A stretch of DNA of 64,000 nt from an uncultured Prevotella sp. (GCA_934256705.1 CAKQPF010000009.1:20060-84059), one strand, 5' to 3'. Counted from the first letter of the stretch, positions 1 to 8,575 are shown. Numbers and translations: made by a program. Notes: generated from the sequence alone by a model not told the origin.

Positions 1-1214
1 TAGTCACGCCATATATTCATAGCATCGTGGGGTGAATGGTATTTCTTTCTGTTTCCTATCATGTAGTAGAGTCCCCAGCAGAAGTAGGCATTACATGATG
101 TGGAGAGAGCTTCCACGAGAGCTGTCGGTGAACTGTGTCCGTGACATCCCACGTGCAGTCCTCTGTAGGAGAAGCCGTGATGGCAGGGGAATGCTGTGTG
201 GGAATTGATTATTCCCTCTGTCATATAGGTCAAAGCCTGTGAGGTCTTGAAGGTGGAGCCCGGCGGATACTGTCCCATTATGCTTCGGTTGAGCAGTGGT
301 TTCCATACGTTCTCCGAGAGTTTGCGGTGATTCTTTCCCCTTTGTCGTCCTACCATCATTCTTGGGTCGTAGGTAGGAGAGGACACCATGCAGAGCACTT
401 CGCCGGTGCTTGGTTCTATAGCCACGATGCTGCCTATCTTTCCTTCGAGCAACCGTTCGCCCAAAGCCTGGAGATTGACGTCGATGCTCAGCGTAAGGTC
501 TTTGCCAGCCACCGGTTTTCTGTCGTACTGTCCGTTGTGATACTTGCCTTTTATCCTTCCGTGGGCATCTCTGAGCAGTATCTCCACGCCCTTTTCGCCT
601 CGCAGCTGCTTCTCGTAATATCGCTCCACGCCGAGTTTTCCTATGAAATCGCCGAGCTGATAGTAGTCGTCGTTCTCAATGTCGCTGGTGGAAACCTCTG
701 CCACGTCTCCCAATACGTGGGCTGCATACGGGTATTGATACTGCCTGATGGAGCGCCGCTGCATGTAGAAGCCCGGGAACCGGAACATCTTCTCGCGGAA
801 AACGGAGAATTCCTCTTCAGACAACTGCGCCATGAAGAGCTGCTGCGTGAACCTGGAGTAGCCTGGATTCTTCGAGCGGTCCTTGATGTCGTCCATCCTC
901 TTGATGAAGTATTCCTTGCTGATGCCGAGGGAATTGCAGAATTCCGTGGTGTCGAGACGGTCCTTTGCCTCGTTCATCACGACCATGATGTCGTAGGATG
1001 GCTGGTTATAGACGAGGAGCTTGCCGTTTCGGTCGGTTATCACTCCGCGGGAAGGGTATTCCACTTTCTTGAGGAAAGCGTTGGAGTCGGCTGACTTGCG
1101 ATAGTCATCGCTCATAATCTGGAGCAAGAAAAGCCTGACGATATACACGACGACTATTATCGTTGCGATACCGCCTATGACGTAACGTCTGTATTCCAGA
1201 TTGTTGTTGCTCAT
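1..1214 (-). CDS. mrdA: Penicillin-binding protein 2, peptidoglycan transpeptidase (3' end outside window)
   Basis: Cross-links peptidoglycan during cell elongation; anchored in the inner membrane with its catalytic domain in the periplasm. The first 404 codons are in the window; the C-terminus, including the KTG motif, lies beyond base 1. Starting at the ATG at 1214 the protein opens MSNNNLEYRRYVIGG, followed by one hydrophobic segment (about residues 12-33) and then a PBP dimerisation region. The transpeptidase motif STFK places the catalytic Ser at residue 320 (bases 255-257) and the SxN motif SCN is at 373-375. It is the last visible gene of the mreBCD group, 130 bases after mreD, and a REP-like hairpin lies in that gap. 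Family assignment is secure from motifs and context; mrdA rather than another class B PBP is inferred from position beside mreCD. Confidence 0.93.
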   Translation of the reverse strand, partial: MSNNNLEYRRYVIGGIATIIVVVYIVRLFLLQIMSDDYRKSADSNAFLKKVEYPSRGVITDRNGKLLVYNQPSYDIMVVMNEAKDRLDTTEFCNSLGISKEYFIKRMDDIKDRSKNPGYSRFTQQLFMAQLSEEEFSVFREKMFRFPGFYMQRRSIRQYQYPYAAHVLGDVAEVSTSDIENDDYYQLGDFIGKLGVERYYEKQLRGEKGVEILLRDAHGRIKGKYHNGQYDRKPVAGKDLTLSIDVNLQALGERLLEGKIGSIVAIEPSTGEVLCMVSSPTYDPRMMVGRQRGKNHRKLSENVWKPLLNRSIMGQYPPGSTFKTSQALTYMTEGIINSHTAFPCHHGFSYRGLHVGCHGHSSPTALVEALSTSCNAYFCWGLYYMIGNRKKYHSPHDAMNIWRD

Positions 1215-1253
1215 TGGGATAGGGGATGGGGTGATTGATTCGGGGATGGGGAA

Positions 1254-1282
1254 CCAGCCGGTAACGCGGCTGGCACAGTGGC
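1254..1282. repeat. REP-like hairpin repeat, copy 1
   Basis: Contains CCAGCCGGTAACGCGGCTGG followed by CACAGTGGC. The GCCGG/GCGGC halves can fold into a hairpin. It lies 40 bases upstream of the mrdA start codon, inside the mreD-mrdA gap. Four further copies occur at 12065, 19633, 24219 and 28729. Confidence 0.75.
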
Positions 1283-1344
1283 TCGTTCCGCTTGGGGGGC
1301 TTGCTTGAGAGGGGGCTCTTGTGGCGCATTCAGGCGCTGGGGCT

Positions 1345-1842
1345 CTATTTCCTTACCATTTCCAGCACCAGAATGAGGATGATGGTGAGGAAATAACTGC
1401 CCAGGACGCTTGACAGCCACTGTATCCAGTTGAAGAAACTGAAGGCTTCCAGCGAGAAGAAAGCGAGGCAGAAGATAAGGGTAAGGAAGAGCGTATAGGT
1501 GGAATATTTCATCCATCCCATATTTGAGAGCGACGGCACGTAGTCGTCTTCGTCCTCACGACCGAGGTAAAGCTCAAGCACATACGGCTGTACGAAGCCG
1601 ACAAGGGTCAGTGAAGCCGCGGCGAGACCAGGGGTATTGCAGAAGCAATCCACGGCAAGACCGAGGCAGAAGCACATGACGAGTGAAGCCCAACGTGGAT
1701 AATTTCGCGGAAAGAGCAATGCGAAATACACGTAGAGCAACGGTGTGGCACAGTTGAAGAGATGGATATTACCAAGCACCAGTCCCTGTGCCAGTGCGAA
1801 GACGATGATGAGACCTATGCGGCGTAGGATGTCGGTGTTCAT
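1345..1842 (-). CDS. mreD: Rod shape-determining protein MreD
   Basis: Small polytopic inner-membrane component of the elongasome, expected to bridge MreC and the RodA/PBP2 synthase. The 165-residue product is the usual size and almost entirely hydrophobic, with about five membrane segments (for example residues 7-27, 31-45, 50-66 and two near the C-terminus). It carries no catalytic motif, as expected. The start at 1842 lies 11 bases after the mreC stop, so the genes are probably co-transcribed. Assignment rests on size, topology and position between mreC and mrdA more than on residue-level motifs. Confidence 0.85.
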   Translation of the reverse strand: MNTDILRRIGLIIVFALAQGLVLGNIHLFNCATPLLYVYFALLFPRNYPRWASLVMCFCLGLAVDCFCNTPGLAAASLTLVGFVQPYVLELYLGREDEDDYVPSLSNMGWMKYSTYTLFLTLIFCLAFFSLEAFSFFNWIQWLSSVLGSYFLTIILILVLEMVRK

Positions 1843-1853
1843 TTGATGCGGTT

Positions 1854-2711
1854 TTATTTCTTTTCCAGCGAGTCTTGTGCGGCACGCAGTACGTCGAGTC
1901 GCTCCTGTATCTGGCTGTCATCTATGACGCAGACGTCGCGGAGACGTGAGAAATCGGTGTAGAGCTGCACCTGCAGACGATATGAAAGTCCGTCGGTGGA
2001 GTTGTAGACGTGGAGGATCTTGCCCACGGCTATTCCTGCCGGAAAGACGGAAGAGTAGCCGCTTGTCACCACTCTGTCATAGAGGCGGAAATGAGCATGG
2101 CGCGGAATATCATCCACATAAGCCAGCTGGCTGTCGCCTCCAGTCCAATGTAGATAGCCCACATAGCCTCTCTTTTCGATGGTACAGCTGATGCTGGACA
2201 TACTGCTGAGCACTGGGATGACTACGGAATAGTGCTTTCCTGTCATATATACTATGCCCACGACACCGTTGCCGGAGACCACTCCCATGTCTTTTCTTAT
2301 TCCGTCCGCCTCTCCCTTGTTGATGGTGATGAGGTTGTCTTTCTTGTCCACGCTGTTTGACACCACCTTGGCAGGTATCAGTTTGAAGTGTTCCAGCACC
2401 TTCATGCCGGCATTCTTCACCAGAGTGGTATCCACATCCTTGTCCAGCAGTTGCTCGGAGAGCATCTTCACCTGCTGTTCGAGGTAGATATTGCGGTGGG
2501 TCAGTTCCTCATTCAGCTTGACGAGGGAGAAGAACTGCGTCACGTTAGCATTCGTCTCATACACCTTTCCTGCCACCGTATTGGCAGAAGAGAACCATAC
2601 CGACCCCTGATAGCTGTTGTATTGAAACAACAAGACCATGCTCATCACCTCAAGCAAGGCGAAGAGAAACCAGTGGTAATGCCGGGAAAGGAAATCGAGA
2701 AGGTTGTTCAT
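1854..2711 (-). CDS. mreC: Rod shape-determining protein MreC
   Basis: Periplasmic scaffold of the elongation complex. The 285 residues comprise a short cytoplasmic N-terminus, one membrane segment (about 13-29), a coiled-coil region with heptad-like LNEELTHRNIYLEQQVKML (about 65-85), then the two beta-barrel subdomains, with GVVSGNGVVGIVY as the recognisable core of the first and DRVVTSGYSSVFPAGIAVG of the second. Length and order fit MreC. It follows mreB after a 198-base gap containing a possible terminator and is followed closely by mreD. Confidence 0.93.
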   Translation of the reverse strand: MNNLLDFLSRHYHWFLFALLEVMSMVLLFQYNSYQGSVWFSSANTVAGKVYETNANVTQFFSLVKLNEELTHRNIYLEQQVKMLSEQLLDKDVDTTLVKNAGMKVLEHFKLIPAKVVSNSVDKKDNLITINKGEADGIRKDMGVVSGNGVVGIVYMTGKHYSVVIPVLSSMSSISCTIEKRGYVGYLHWTGGDSQLAYVDDIPRHAHFRLYDRVVTSGYSSVFPAGIAVGKILHVYNSTDGLSYRLQVQLYTDFSRLRDVCVIDDSQIQERLDVLRAAQDSLEKK

Positions 2712-2868
2712 TCCTGATAATGTGAGAATAACATGTTGTTTATATTCCAGACTTGGAAGGGCGCAGACCGGACTCTGTCAGTAGAGCAATCCACATTCTG
2801 TCACCAGACAGCGATGTCATGATGCGGGAGAAAGGCATAATTCCGCCTACCGTTCCGAAGCCAAAGCA

Positions 2869-2905
2869 TAAAAAGTGACTGCCCGTAGAAGCAGCCACTC
2901 TTTAC
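2869..2905 (-). terminator. Hairpin after mreB, possible partial terminator
   Basis: Read on the minus strand, AGTGGCTGC and GCAGTCACT pair around a short loop and are followed by TTTTTATGC. It lies immediately after the mreB stop, inside an otherwise continuous operon. It could reduce readthrough from mreB into mreC, or mark an mRNA processing site. There is one mismatch in the stem and the T-run is short. Confidence 0.45.
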
Positions 2906-2909
2906 TGTC

Positions 2910-3932
2910 TTATCTCATAAGGAATGAGAAGCGGTCAATATTCTTCAATGCTACGCCTGCGCCCTTAGCCACGCTGTGGAGCGGATCCTCAGCGATATGG
3001 AAAGGAATGCCGATCTTGTTCTGCAGACGGATGTCGAGACCACGGAGCAGAGCGCCGCCACCACTGAGGTAGATGCCGTTCTTCACGATGTCGGCATAGA
3101 GTTCCGGCGGTGTGTTCTCCAGTGCGGAGAGCACGGCGTTCTCGATCTTTGCCACCGTCTTGTCGATGCAGTGGGCTATTTCCTGATAACATACCGGAAT
3201 CTCCATAGGGAGAGCGGTGATGCGGTTAGGGCCATGTACCACGTAGTCCTCAGGTGCTTCGTCACCAAGGTCGGTGAGGGCAGAGCCTACATGTATCTTG
3301 ATGCGCTCAGCCATACGCTCGGAAACCTTCACGTTATGCTGGCGAGCCATGTATTCCTGAATGTCGGAAGTGAGTTCATCACCTGCCACACGGATGGAGT
3401 TGTTGCTGACAATGCCACCGAGGGAGATGACAGCAATCTCAGTAGAACCACCACCGATATCGACAATCATATTGCCTTCAGGTGCCTCTACGTCGATGCC
3501 GATGCCGATAGCCGCAGCCATTGGCTCGAAGATAAGATATACGTCACGTCCGTCAGCATGTTCTGCAGAGTCGCGTACTGCACGCAGTTCCACCTCAGTG
3601 GAGCCGGAAGGCACGCCGATGACCATACGGAGTGAAGGAGAGAAGAGGTGACGACCGGAGTGTACCATCTTGATGAGGCCGCGCATCATCTGCTCGCAGG
3701 CAGTGAAGTCAGCGATCACGCCGTCGCGGAGAGGGCGGATAGTGCGTATATTGTCGTGAGCCTTCTCATACATGCTCTTGGCTCTGTCGCCCACAGCTAT
3801 CATCTCGTTGGTGCGACGGTCAAGAGCTACGACCGACGGTTCGTCCACCACAATCTTGTCATTGCTGATGATGATGGTGTTGGCAGTGCCAAGGTCCATT
3901 GCTATTTCCTGTACGAAAGAGAAAAATCCCAT
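2910..3932 (-). CDS. mreB: Rod shape-determining protein MreB (bacterial actin)
   Basis: Actin-like ATPase that assembles into membrane-associated filaments and organises lateral cell-wall synthesis. The 340-residue protein has the family signature from the N-terminus: AMDLGTANT (phosphate 1), the connect-1 region, MIVDIGGGSTEIAV (phosphate 2, about residue 155) and LSGGGALLRGL (adenosine loop, about 288). The N-terminal MGFFSFVQE is short and amphipathic, consistent with membrane attachment. It starts 44 bases after the upstream purH-like gene, suggesting that the purine gene and the cell-shape genes share a transcript. Very confident. Confidence 0.97.
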   Translation of the reverse strand: MGFFSFVQEIAMDLGTANTIIISNDKIVVDEPSVVALDRRTNEMIAVGDRAKSMYEKAHDNIRTIRPLRDGVIADFTACEQMMRGLIKMVHSGRHLFSPSLRMVIGVPSGSTEVELRAVRDSAEHADGRDVYLIFEPMAAAIGIGIDVEAPEGNMIVDIGGGSTEIAVISLGGIVSNNSIRVAGDELTSDIQEYMARQHNVKVSERMAERIKIHVGSALTDLGDEAPEDYVVHGPNRITALPMEIPVCYQEIAHCIDKTVAKIENAVLSALENTPPELYADIVKNGIYLSGGGALLRGLDIRLQNKIGIPFHIAEDPLHSVAKGAGVALKNIDRFSFLMR

Positions 3933-3976
3933 TGTTCTGATGAAATATTATGTATTACTTACGAGGTCGAGAGACA

Positions 3977-4576
3977 TTACTTAGTGCTCTCAAACCATGC
4001 GTTGATAGCGGTGTCGTAATGAGAACTTACACCGAAAGCGCGTGTAGCAAACTCGCGACGCTGTGCGAGAGTAGTGTTTGCGCCCTGCTCATTGCAGATG
4101 TCGAGAAGCATCTTGTACTCTGCCTTTGAAGGGATAATCACCACGTCATTGAAGTTCTTAGCTCCAGCACGGATGAGAGAGATGCCACCTATATCAATCT
4201 TCTCGATGATATCAGCCTGTGAAGCACCGCTTGCCACAGTCTGCTCGAATGGATAGAGATCTACGATTACGAGGTCGATTTCAGGAATCTCATACTTCTT
4301 CATCTGCTCCTGGTCGCCCTCATTGTCGCGGCGTCCGAGGATGCCTCCGAACACTTTCGGGTGAAGGGTTTTCACGCGTCCACCGAGGATGGAAGGATAT
4401 GTGGTGAGGTCTTCCACTGCCTGACACTCAAAACCGAGGGATTCAATAAACTTCTGTGTACCACCTGTAGAAAGGAACTTCACGCCTTCTGCATTCAGTT
4501 TGGTAAGCAGTTCGTCGAGACCGTCCTTGTGAAAGACTGACACCAATGCAGTCTTTATCTTTTTTGTTTCTGACAT
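3977..4576 (-). CDS. purH: Stand-alone IMP cyclohydrolase domain of PurH
   Basis: Predicted to close FAICAR to IMP, the last step of de novo purine synthesis. Residues 1-199 match the MGS-like N-terminal domain of bifunctional PurH: KTALVSVFHKDGLDELL, FLSTGGTQKFIE, GGRVKTLHPKVFGGIL (substrate loop), DLVIVDLYPFE and GGISLIRAGAKN are all visible. Full PurH is about 510 residues; here a stop follows FESTK and no AICAR transformylase domain is encoded downstream, because mreB begins 44 bases later. The ATG at 4576 (MSETKKIK) is preferred over an in-frame ATG at 4621, which would lie inside the predicted promoter. No frameshifted remnant of the C-terminal domain was seen, so this looks like a genuine one-domain gene. 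The transformylase must come from elsewhere. Confidence 0.9.
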   Translation of the reverse strand: MSETKKIKTALVSVFHKDGLDELLTKLNAEGVKFLSTGGTQKFIESLGFECQAVEDLTTYPSILGGRVKTLHPKVFGGILGRRDNEGDQEQMKKYEIPEIDLVIVDLYPFEQTVASGASQADIIEKIDIGGISLIRAGAKNFNDVVIIPSKAEYKMLLDICNEQGANTTLAQRREFATRAFGVSSHYDTAINAWFESTK

Positions 4577-4617
4577 AAATTTATGTGTATTATTTTTTAC
4601 GTTTCCAAAATTGCGAT

Positions 4618-4650
4618 GCAAAGTTACTCATTATTCCCGTATTTTCCCAA
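4618..4650 (-). promoter_or_regulatory. Predicted promoter of the purH-mreBCD-mrdA operon
   Basis: On the minus strand TTGG, a 20-base spacer and TAACTTTGC fit the Bacteroidetes housekeeping promoter (-33 TTTG, -7 TAnnTTTG). The -7 box is 4618-4626. Transcription would begin about 35 bases upstream of the purH ATG. Confidence 0.65.
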
Positions 4651-4702
4651 TAATCATCCTATTTTTTCACCTTATTTATAAAAATAATTGACTAATGTTA
4701 TT

Positions 4703-4780
4703 GGGGGGTTGTGGGTTGTGGGTTGTGGGTTGTGGGTCGTGGGTCGTTTTGCGGTAGGTCGTTGCGGTATTCTGCGGGTA
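4703..4780. repeat. GGTTGTG-rich array (unpaired)
   Basis: About four GGGTTGT units followed by degenerate GGGTCGT and GGTAGGTCGTT units. It belongs to the same family as arrays near 12012, 29893, 36913, 39283, 39967 and 63893. No C-rich partner array is seen nearby. Confidence 0.75.
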
Positions 4781-4817
4781 GGTCGTTTTGTGAAATCCTA
4801 GCCAATCCGACCGGAAT

Positions 4818-5062
4818 ATTAGGCTGGAAGCCTATACCGAGCGAAGCGAGAGTAACCCGGGACGAAGTCTCGGGAATCAAATAAGGTACAAATGACTGTC
4901 TGGAAGACAGTACCTAACCATATTGTAATTGCGAATAAATCCACGCCTTATATCATGATTTGCAAGGTACTGTCTTCCAGACAGCTTTTCCCTTCGCATT
5001 TGAGGTCCCGAGACTTCGTCCCGGGTTACTCTCGCTGTGCTCGGTATAGGCTTCCAGCCTAA
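4818..5062. repeat. Long two-block inverted repeat
   Basis: Left block 4818-4875 and right block 5005-5062 are inverted 58-base copies with two mismatches by eye. Inside them a second block, beginning CTGTCTGGAAGACAG on the left, recurs as an exact 20-base inverted copy on the right. Each block also contains its own small palindromes: GGCTGGAAGCC, CCGGGACGAAGTCTCGG and CTGTCTGGAAGACAG. No ORF is enclosed. The nested hairpins resemble elements mobilised by single-strand (REP/IS200-like) transposases, but no such gene is in the window. Confidence 0.8.
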
Positions 5063-5246
5063 TCTTGAAAATGTGCATTTCCAACCTGCACTTCCCAGCC
5101 CCAGCCACCGACTGGCAGGCATGTCAGAGGTCGCCGGCGAAGGCGGTGAAATACCGTCCCGAAGCAATCCCGCAGCAGAAAAGTGTTCGATTTTTCCACA
5201 AGGCGCAGATGTGCTGGCATAAAAGAAAACGCCTTTGCAACCTATT

Positions 5247-5455
5247 GATAATCATTAGGTTGCAAAAGCATAACTTTTAGGGTGTAATATCTATGCTTTT
5301 ACACGCTAATAACTATGCTTTCACGAGGTAAAAGCATAGTTATTGCAACGTAAAAGCTTAGCTATTGCAGAATGATAGTTTCGCTATCGTCTTTTTGTCC
5401 TGTTTTTCCTTGGCTCTTTTTTTGCACAAATGAAATATCAATAAATAAAAATAGA
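5247..5455. repeat. Composite GCATAG repeat element, copy A
   Basis: Begins TGATAATCATTAGGTTGC, continues with alternating direct and inverted AAAAGCATAGTTATTGC-like units (5261-5374), then a small hairpin GATAGTTTCGCTATC, then TCTTTTTGTCCTGTTTTTCC, and ends at an ATATCAATAAATAAA motif. It lies beyond the 3' end of the minus-strand MATE gene. Copies B, C and D are at 24344, 39767 and 63605. Confidence 0.8.
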
Positions 5456-5576
5456 GAAATATATTTTTTTTTCTGTTTTTTCTCTATTTTTCTATATTGA
5501 TGTTTTAATATTCCCCACCTGAGTGTGGAAAATGGACATTATTTCACATTGAACGACTCAGCTGGGCATGAGGAAA

Positions 5577-6941
5577 TCATCGGCTGCGGAGCTCCGCCTT
5601 CGCCAGTCCCTTGCGGAAATCACTGTAGAAGAGCACACCGGCGGTGGTGAGTCCGAACGGCATTCCCATCCATACGCCCACGGTGCCCCAGTCGAGGATG
5701 AAGGCGAAGAAATAGCTCATCGGGATGCTTACCATCATGTAGGCGATGAAGGCATAGAGCATCATGCGCTTGACCAGTTCCATTCCGCGCAGAGCATTGG
5801 CAAAGACTATCTGCATGGTGTCGCCAAACTGATAGAGGAAGAAGCAAGGCAGGAGAGCCAATGCCACTGAGATCACTTCGTCGTTGGTGGTGAATATGTG
5901 CATCAGAGGCATGCGTATGACGTAGATAGTCAGTATCATCACGCACACCATGCCGAGCGATAGGAAGAAGGCTGTGGTGGAAGTGCGGCGCACGTTCGCC
6001 CAGTCGTTGGCACCGCGGAAGTGGCTTATCATCACGCTTGCTGCCGCTCCGATGCCATATACTATCTGGAAGCAGAGCGTGGAGATGGTACACATCACCT
6101 GATGGGCGGCGAGAGAGATGGAGCCTAACCATCCCATGAAGATGGCGCAGACATTGAATGATGAGGTCTCAAGTCCCAACTGTATGCTAATCGGTATGCC
6201 GATGAAGAGGAGATGCTTCATTCCGGCTACGGTAAGAGTGGATTTGCGGAATGACAACGGCTCGCCGTCCTGCGTGAAAGCCGGGCGGTAACGCTTGCCG
6301 AAGGCTATTGCCAGAGCCAGTGCCACGAGGTTGAAGATGCGGGCAATGAGCGTGGCGATGCCGGCTCCGAGCAGTCCTAAGCGAGGACATCCCATCACTC
6401 CGAAGATCAGGAGCCAGTTGAGGAAGATGTTCAGCACGTTGGATGCTATCATTATCCACATCGGCATCTTGGTCTGGCCTATCGAGTCGGAGAACTGCTT
6501 CAATGCGTTGAAGAGCGCCATGAAAGGCACCGATACGAGCAGCGTAATATAATAAGGTATAGCGATAGGCAGGATTTCCTCCGGCTGGCGCAGTATCTCG
6601 ATGTTGAGAAGCAGCGCTACAAGTCCGAGGGCGACAAGTATTGCCACGCCGAAATTGACCACAAGGCTCTCGGCGAGCGAACGCACCACGCTCCGATGGT
6701 CGTTGCATCCGAAGTAAGCACCTATCACAGGCGTGGAGGCATAGGATATGCCAAGGATGAAATAGACCACGAGATTGAATACATTGTTTACGAAACCGGC
6801 GGCGGCAAGCTCCTGGGTGCCGTACTGACCTACCATTATCGTATCAGCGAATTGCTGGGCTATGATGCCGAGTTGCCCCACTATGATAGGCACACCGAGC
6901 ATCAGGATGGATTTTACTATATTTGAATTTTTCATAATCAT
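5577..6941 (-). CDS. MATE family multidrug/toxic compound efflux transporter
   Basis: Inner-membrane antiporter expected to export cationic or aromatic compounds using a Na+ or H+ gradient. The 454-residue length and about twelve hydrophobic segments fit MATE (NorM/DinF-like). Visible family features: MLGVPIIVGQLGIIAQQFADTIMVGQYG at the N-terminus, the PVIGAYFG stretch near residue 75, and the corresponding second-half motif near GIPISIQLGLETSSFNVCAIFMGWLG. Starts at 6941 (MIMK) or 6935 (MKNS) are equally plausible. A -7 box TACCTTTGC (6960-6968, minus) lies just upstream without a clear -33. It is divergent from rmuC. The substrate cannot be told from sequence. Confidence 0.92.
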   Translation of the reverse strand: MIMKNSNIVKSILMLGVPIIVGQLGIIAQQFADTIMVGQYGTQELAAAGFVNNVFNLVVYFILGISYASTPVIGAYFGCNDHRSVVRSLAESLVVNFGVAILVALGLVALLLNIEILRQPEEILPIAIPYYITLLVSVPFMALFNALKQFSDSIGQTKMPMWIMIASNVLNIFLNWLLIFGVMGCPRLGLLGAGIATLIARIFNLVALALAIAFGKRYRPAFTQDGEPLSFRKSTLTVAGMKHLLFIGIPISIQLGLETSSFNVCAIFMGWLGSISLAAHQVMCTISTLCFQIVYGIGAAASVMISHFRGANDWANVRRTSTTAFFLSLGMVCVMILTIYVIRMPLMHIFTTNDEVISVALALLPCFFLYQFGDTMQIVFANALRGMELVKRMMLYAFIAYMMVSIPMSYFFAFILDWGTVGVWMGMPFGLTTAGVLFYSDFRKGLAKAELRSR

Positions 6942-6987
6942 CTATGTGCAAAAGGGAGTGCAAAGGTACAACTTTTTTCCCAATTCC

Positions 6988-7020
6988 TTGGTATCGTATT
7001 CCTTTTTTCAGTAACTTTGC
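6988..7020 (+). promoter_or_regulatory. Predicted rmuC promoter
   Basis: TTGG, 20 bases, TAACTTTGC (-7 box 7012-7020), 19 bases before the chosen rmuC ATG. It overlaps the upstream region of the divergent MATE gene, whose own -7 box is at 6960-6968 on the other strand. Confidence 0.55.
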
Positions 7021-7039
7021 AAATAAAAACATAAGATTC

Positions 7040-8446
7040 ATGGAGATTATCATCGCATTGATAGCCGTCATAGTGGCTGTAGGATTTGGCATTTATGCCC
7101 TCAAAGGTAATGGAAAAGCTTCGGCTTCGGCGGAGGAAAACATCAGGATAAAACTGGAAAATGAATACAAACCGCAGATTGCGGCTCTGCAAAGGGAACT
7201 TCAAATGATGCGCCAGCACTCTGACTCGCAGATAGTTGAGGCAAAGGATGCTTTGGCACGTGAGCGCGGCGCCAAGGAGATGCTCATGGCGGAGAACTCC
7301 AATCTCAAGGCAGACCTGCAGACTTCGCGAAGCCTGCTCGAACAGACCAGGGAGAATGCAAAGAAGGCTGAGGCGGACAGGGAAGAGAAATTCCGCACCG
7401 AGCTCAACCTCGCACGGCAGGAGATGCGCGGACAATTCGAGAAGGAAATGCAGGAACGCTCACAGATACTCAAGCAGGAAGCCACCGAACGCATGGAGGC
7501 TATGAAGAAAACCAACGCTGAGCAGATGGAGAATATAGTAGGACCGCTGCAGAAAGAACTGGAAGGGCTGCGCAATCTCGTGGATGCAAGCCACAAGGAG
7601 CAGACCAGGCACACCTCAACTCTTGAGGCAAGCATAAAGGCTGTCTTCGAACATGACCAGAAACGCGACGAGACCACACGCGAACTTGCCAATGCTCTGA
7701 AGAATCATGGTAAGGTGCAAGGCGACTGGGGCGAGCAGGTGCTGGAGAATATTCTGCGCGACAGCGGACTCAGAGAGGGCGAAGAATACGTCAAACAGAT
7801 GAATGTGAAGTCGGAAAACGGAGACAATGAGCGTCCGGACATCATCGTGAACGGTGCCGACGGGTCGCGTATCATCATCGACTCGAAGGTATCACTCACC
7901 GCTTACACCAACTATGTGGGCGCTGACGACGAGGCGGAGAGACAGCAGGCAATGCGTGAAAACTATGATTCCATCTGGAAGCACGTCACCGAACTGGCTG
8001 ACAAGAACTACCCGAAGGATGTGGACAAGGCGATGCCTATCGTGCTCATGTTCGTCCCCAACGAGGGAAGTTACATCCTGGCAATGAACAAAGACCCGCA
8101 ACTGGGTTCGAAGGCGTTCAAGAAAAACGTGCTCATCATCAATCCGACAAACCTCATGGTGGTGCTCAAACTCATGTTCCTCACTTGGCAGAACACCCGT
8201 CAGGAGAAGAACAACCGCGCCATCCTCGATGCAGCTGCGAAGATCTACGAGAAATATTCCACCTTCGCCGAAGGCTACGTCACGCTGGGCAACCAGCTCA
8301 ACACCGCACGCAACACATACGAAAAAGGTCTCGGACAGCTGCGTGACGGAAAGGCAAACCTCTCCAAGCAGCTCCAAGACCTTCTCAGATATGGCGTGAC
8401 TGCCTCCAAGCAGATACCGGAAGCGGTGAAATCGCTGGAGGAATAG
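7040..8446 (+). CDS. rmuC: DNA recombination protein RmuC
   Basis: RmuC proteins limit inversions and rearrangements at short inverted repeats and contain a restriction-endonuclease-like fold. The 468-residue product has an N-terminal membrane segment (EIIIALIAVIVAVGFGIYAL), a long charged coiled coil (about residues 30-200), then the RmuC domain with KVQGDWGEQVLENILRDSGL, ERPDIIVNGADGSRIIIDSKVSL (candidate nuclease core D..DSK) and a helical C-terminus. The ATG at 7040 is chosen because an earlier in-frame ATG (6944) lies upstream of the -7 box and its extension is not protein-like. Convergent with the pectate lyase gene. Confidence 0.95.
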   Translation: MEIIIALIAVIVAVGFGIYALKGNGKASASAEENIRIKLENEYKPQIAALQRELQMMRQHSDSQIVEAKDALARERGAKEMLMAENSNLKADLQTSRSLLEQTRENAKKAEADREEKFRTELNLARQEMRGQFEKEMQERSQILKQEATERMEAMKKTNAEQMENIVGPLQKELEGLRNLVDASHKEQTRHTSTLEASIKAVFEHDQKRDETTRELANALKNHGKVQGDWGEQVLENILRDSGLREGEEYVKQMNVKSENGDNERPDIIVNGADGSRIIIDSKVSLTAYTNYVGADDEAERQQAMRENYDSIWKHVTELADKNYPKDVDKAMPIVLMFVPNEGSYILAMNKDPQLGSKAFKKNVLIINPTNLMVVLKLMFLTWQNTRQEKNNRAILDAAAKIYEKYSTFAEGYVTLGNQLNTARNTYEKGLGQLRDGKANLSKQLQDLLRYGVTASKQIPEAVKSLEE

Positions 8447-8520
8447 TAGCCCCCCTCCTATCCCCTTGGGGGATGATGAGTTACGTTCTTCGCCTTGAGC
8501 CTTTGAACTGGCAATCCCTA

Positions 8521-8569
8521 ACTAAAGAAAGCCCCTCCAGGGAGGGGTTGGGGAGGGCTTTTTCTTCTT
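8521..8569. terminator. Terminator between convergent rmuC and pectate lyase
   Basis: GCCCCTCCAGGGAGGGG forms a 7-bp GC-rich stem nested in a wider AAGCCC/GGGCTT pairing, followed by TTTTTCTTCTT on the plus strand. It is placed to end rmuC transcription and possibly the opposing pectate lyase transcript. Confidence 0.75.
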
Positions 8570-8575
8570 ATATTT

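Noticed and set aside
327..1094. 255-codon plus-strand ORF opposite mrdA
   Set aside because: The minus strand encodes PBP2 with STFK and SxN motifs in frame; the plus-strand ORF shows no recognisable features.
4577..4621. Longer PurH start at 4621
   Set aside because: The ATG at 4621 lies within the predicted -7 box (4618-4626), and the extra 15 residues do not resemble PurH.
4622..5576. Small ORFs in the purH-MATE gap
   Set aside because: They span inverted repeats and arrays, overlap each other on both strands and show no protein-like composition.
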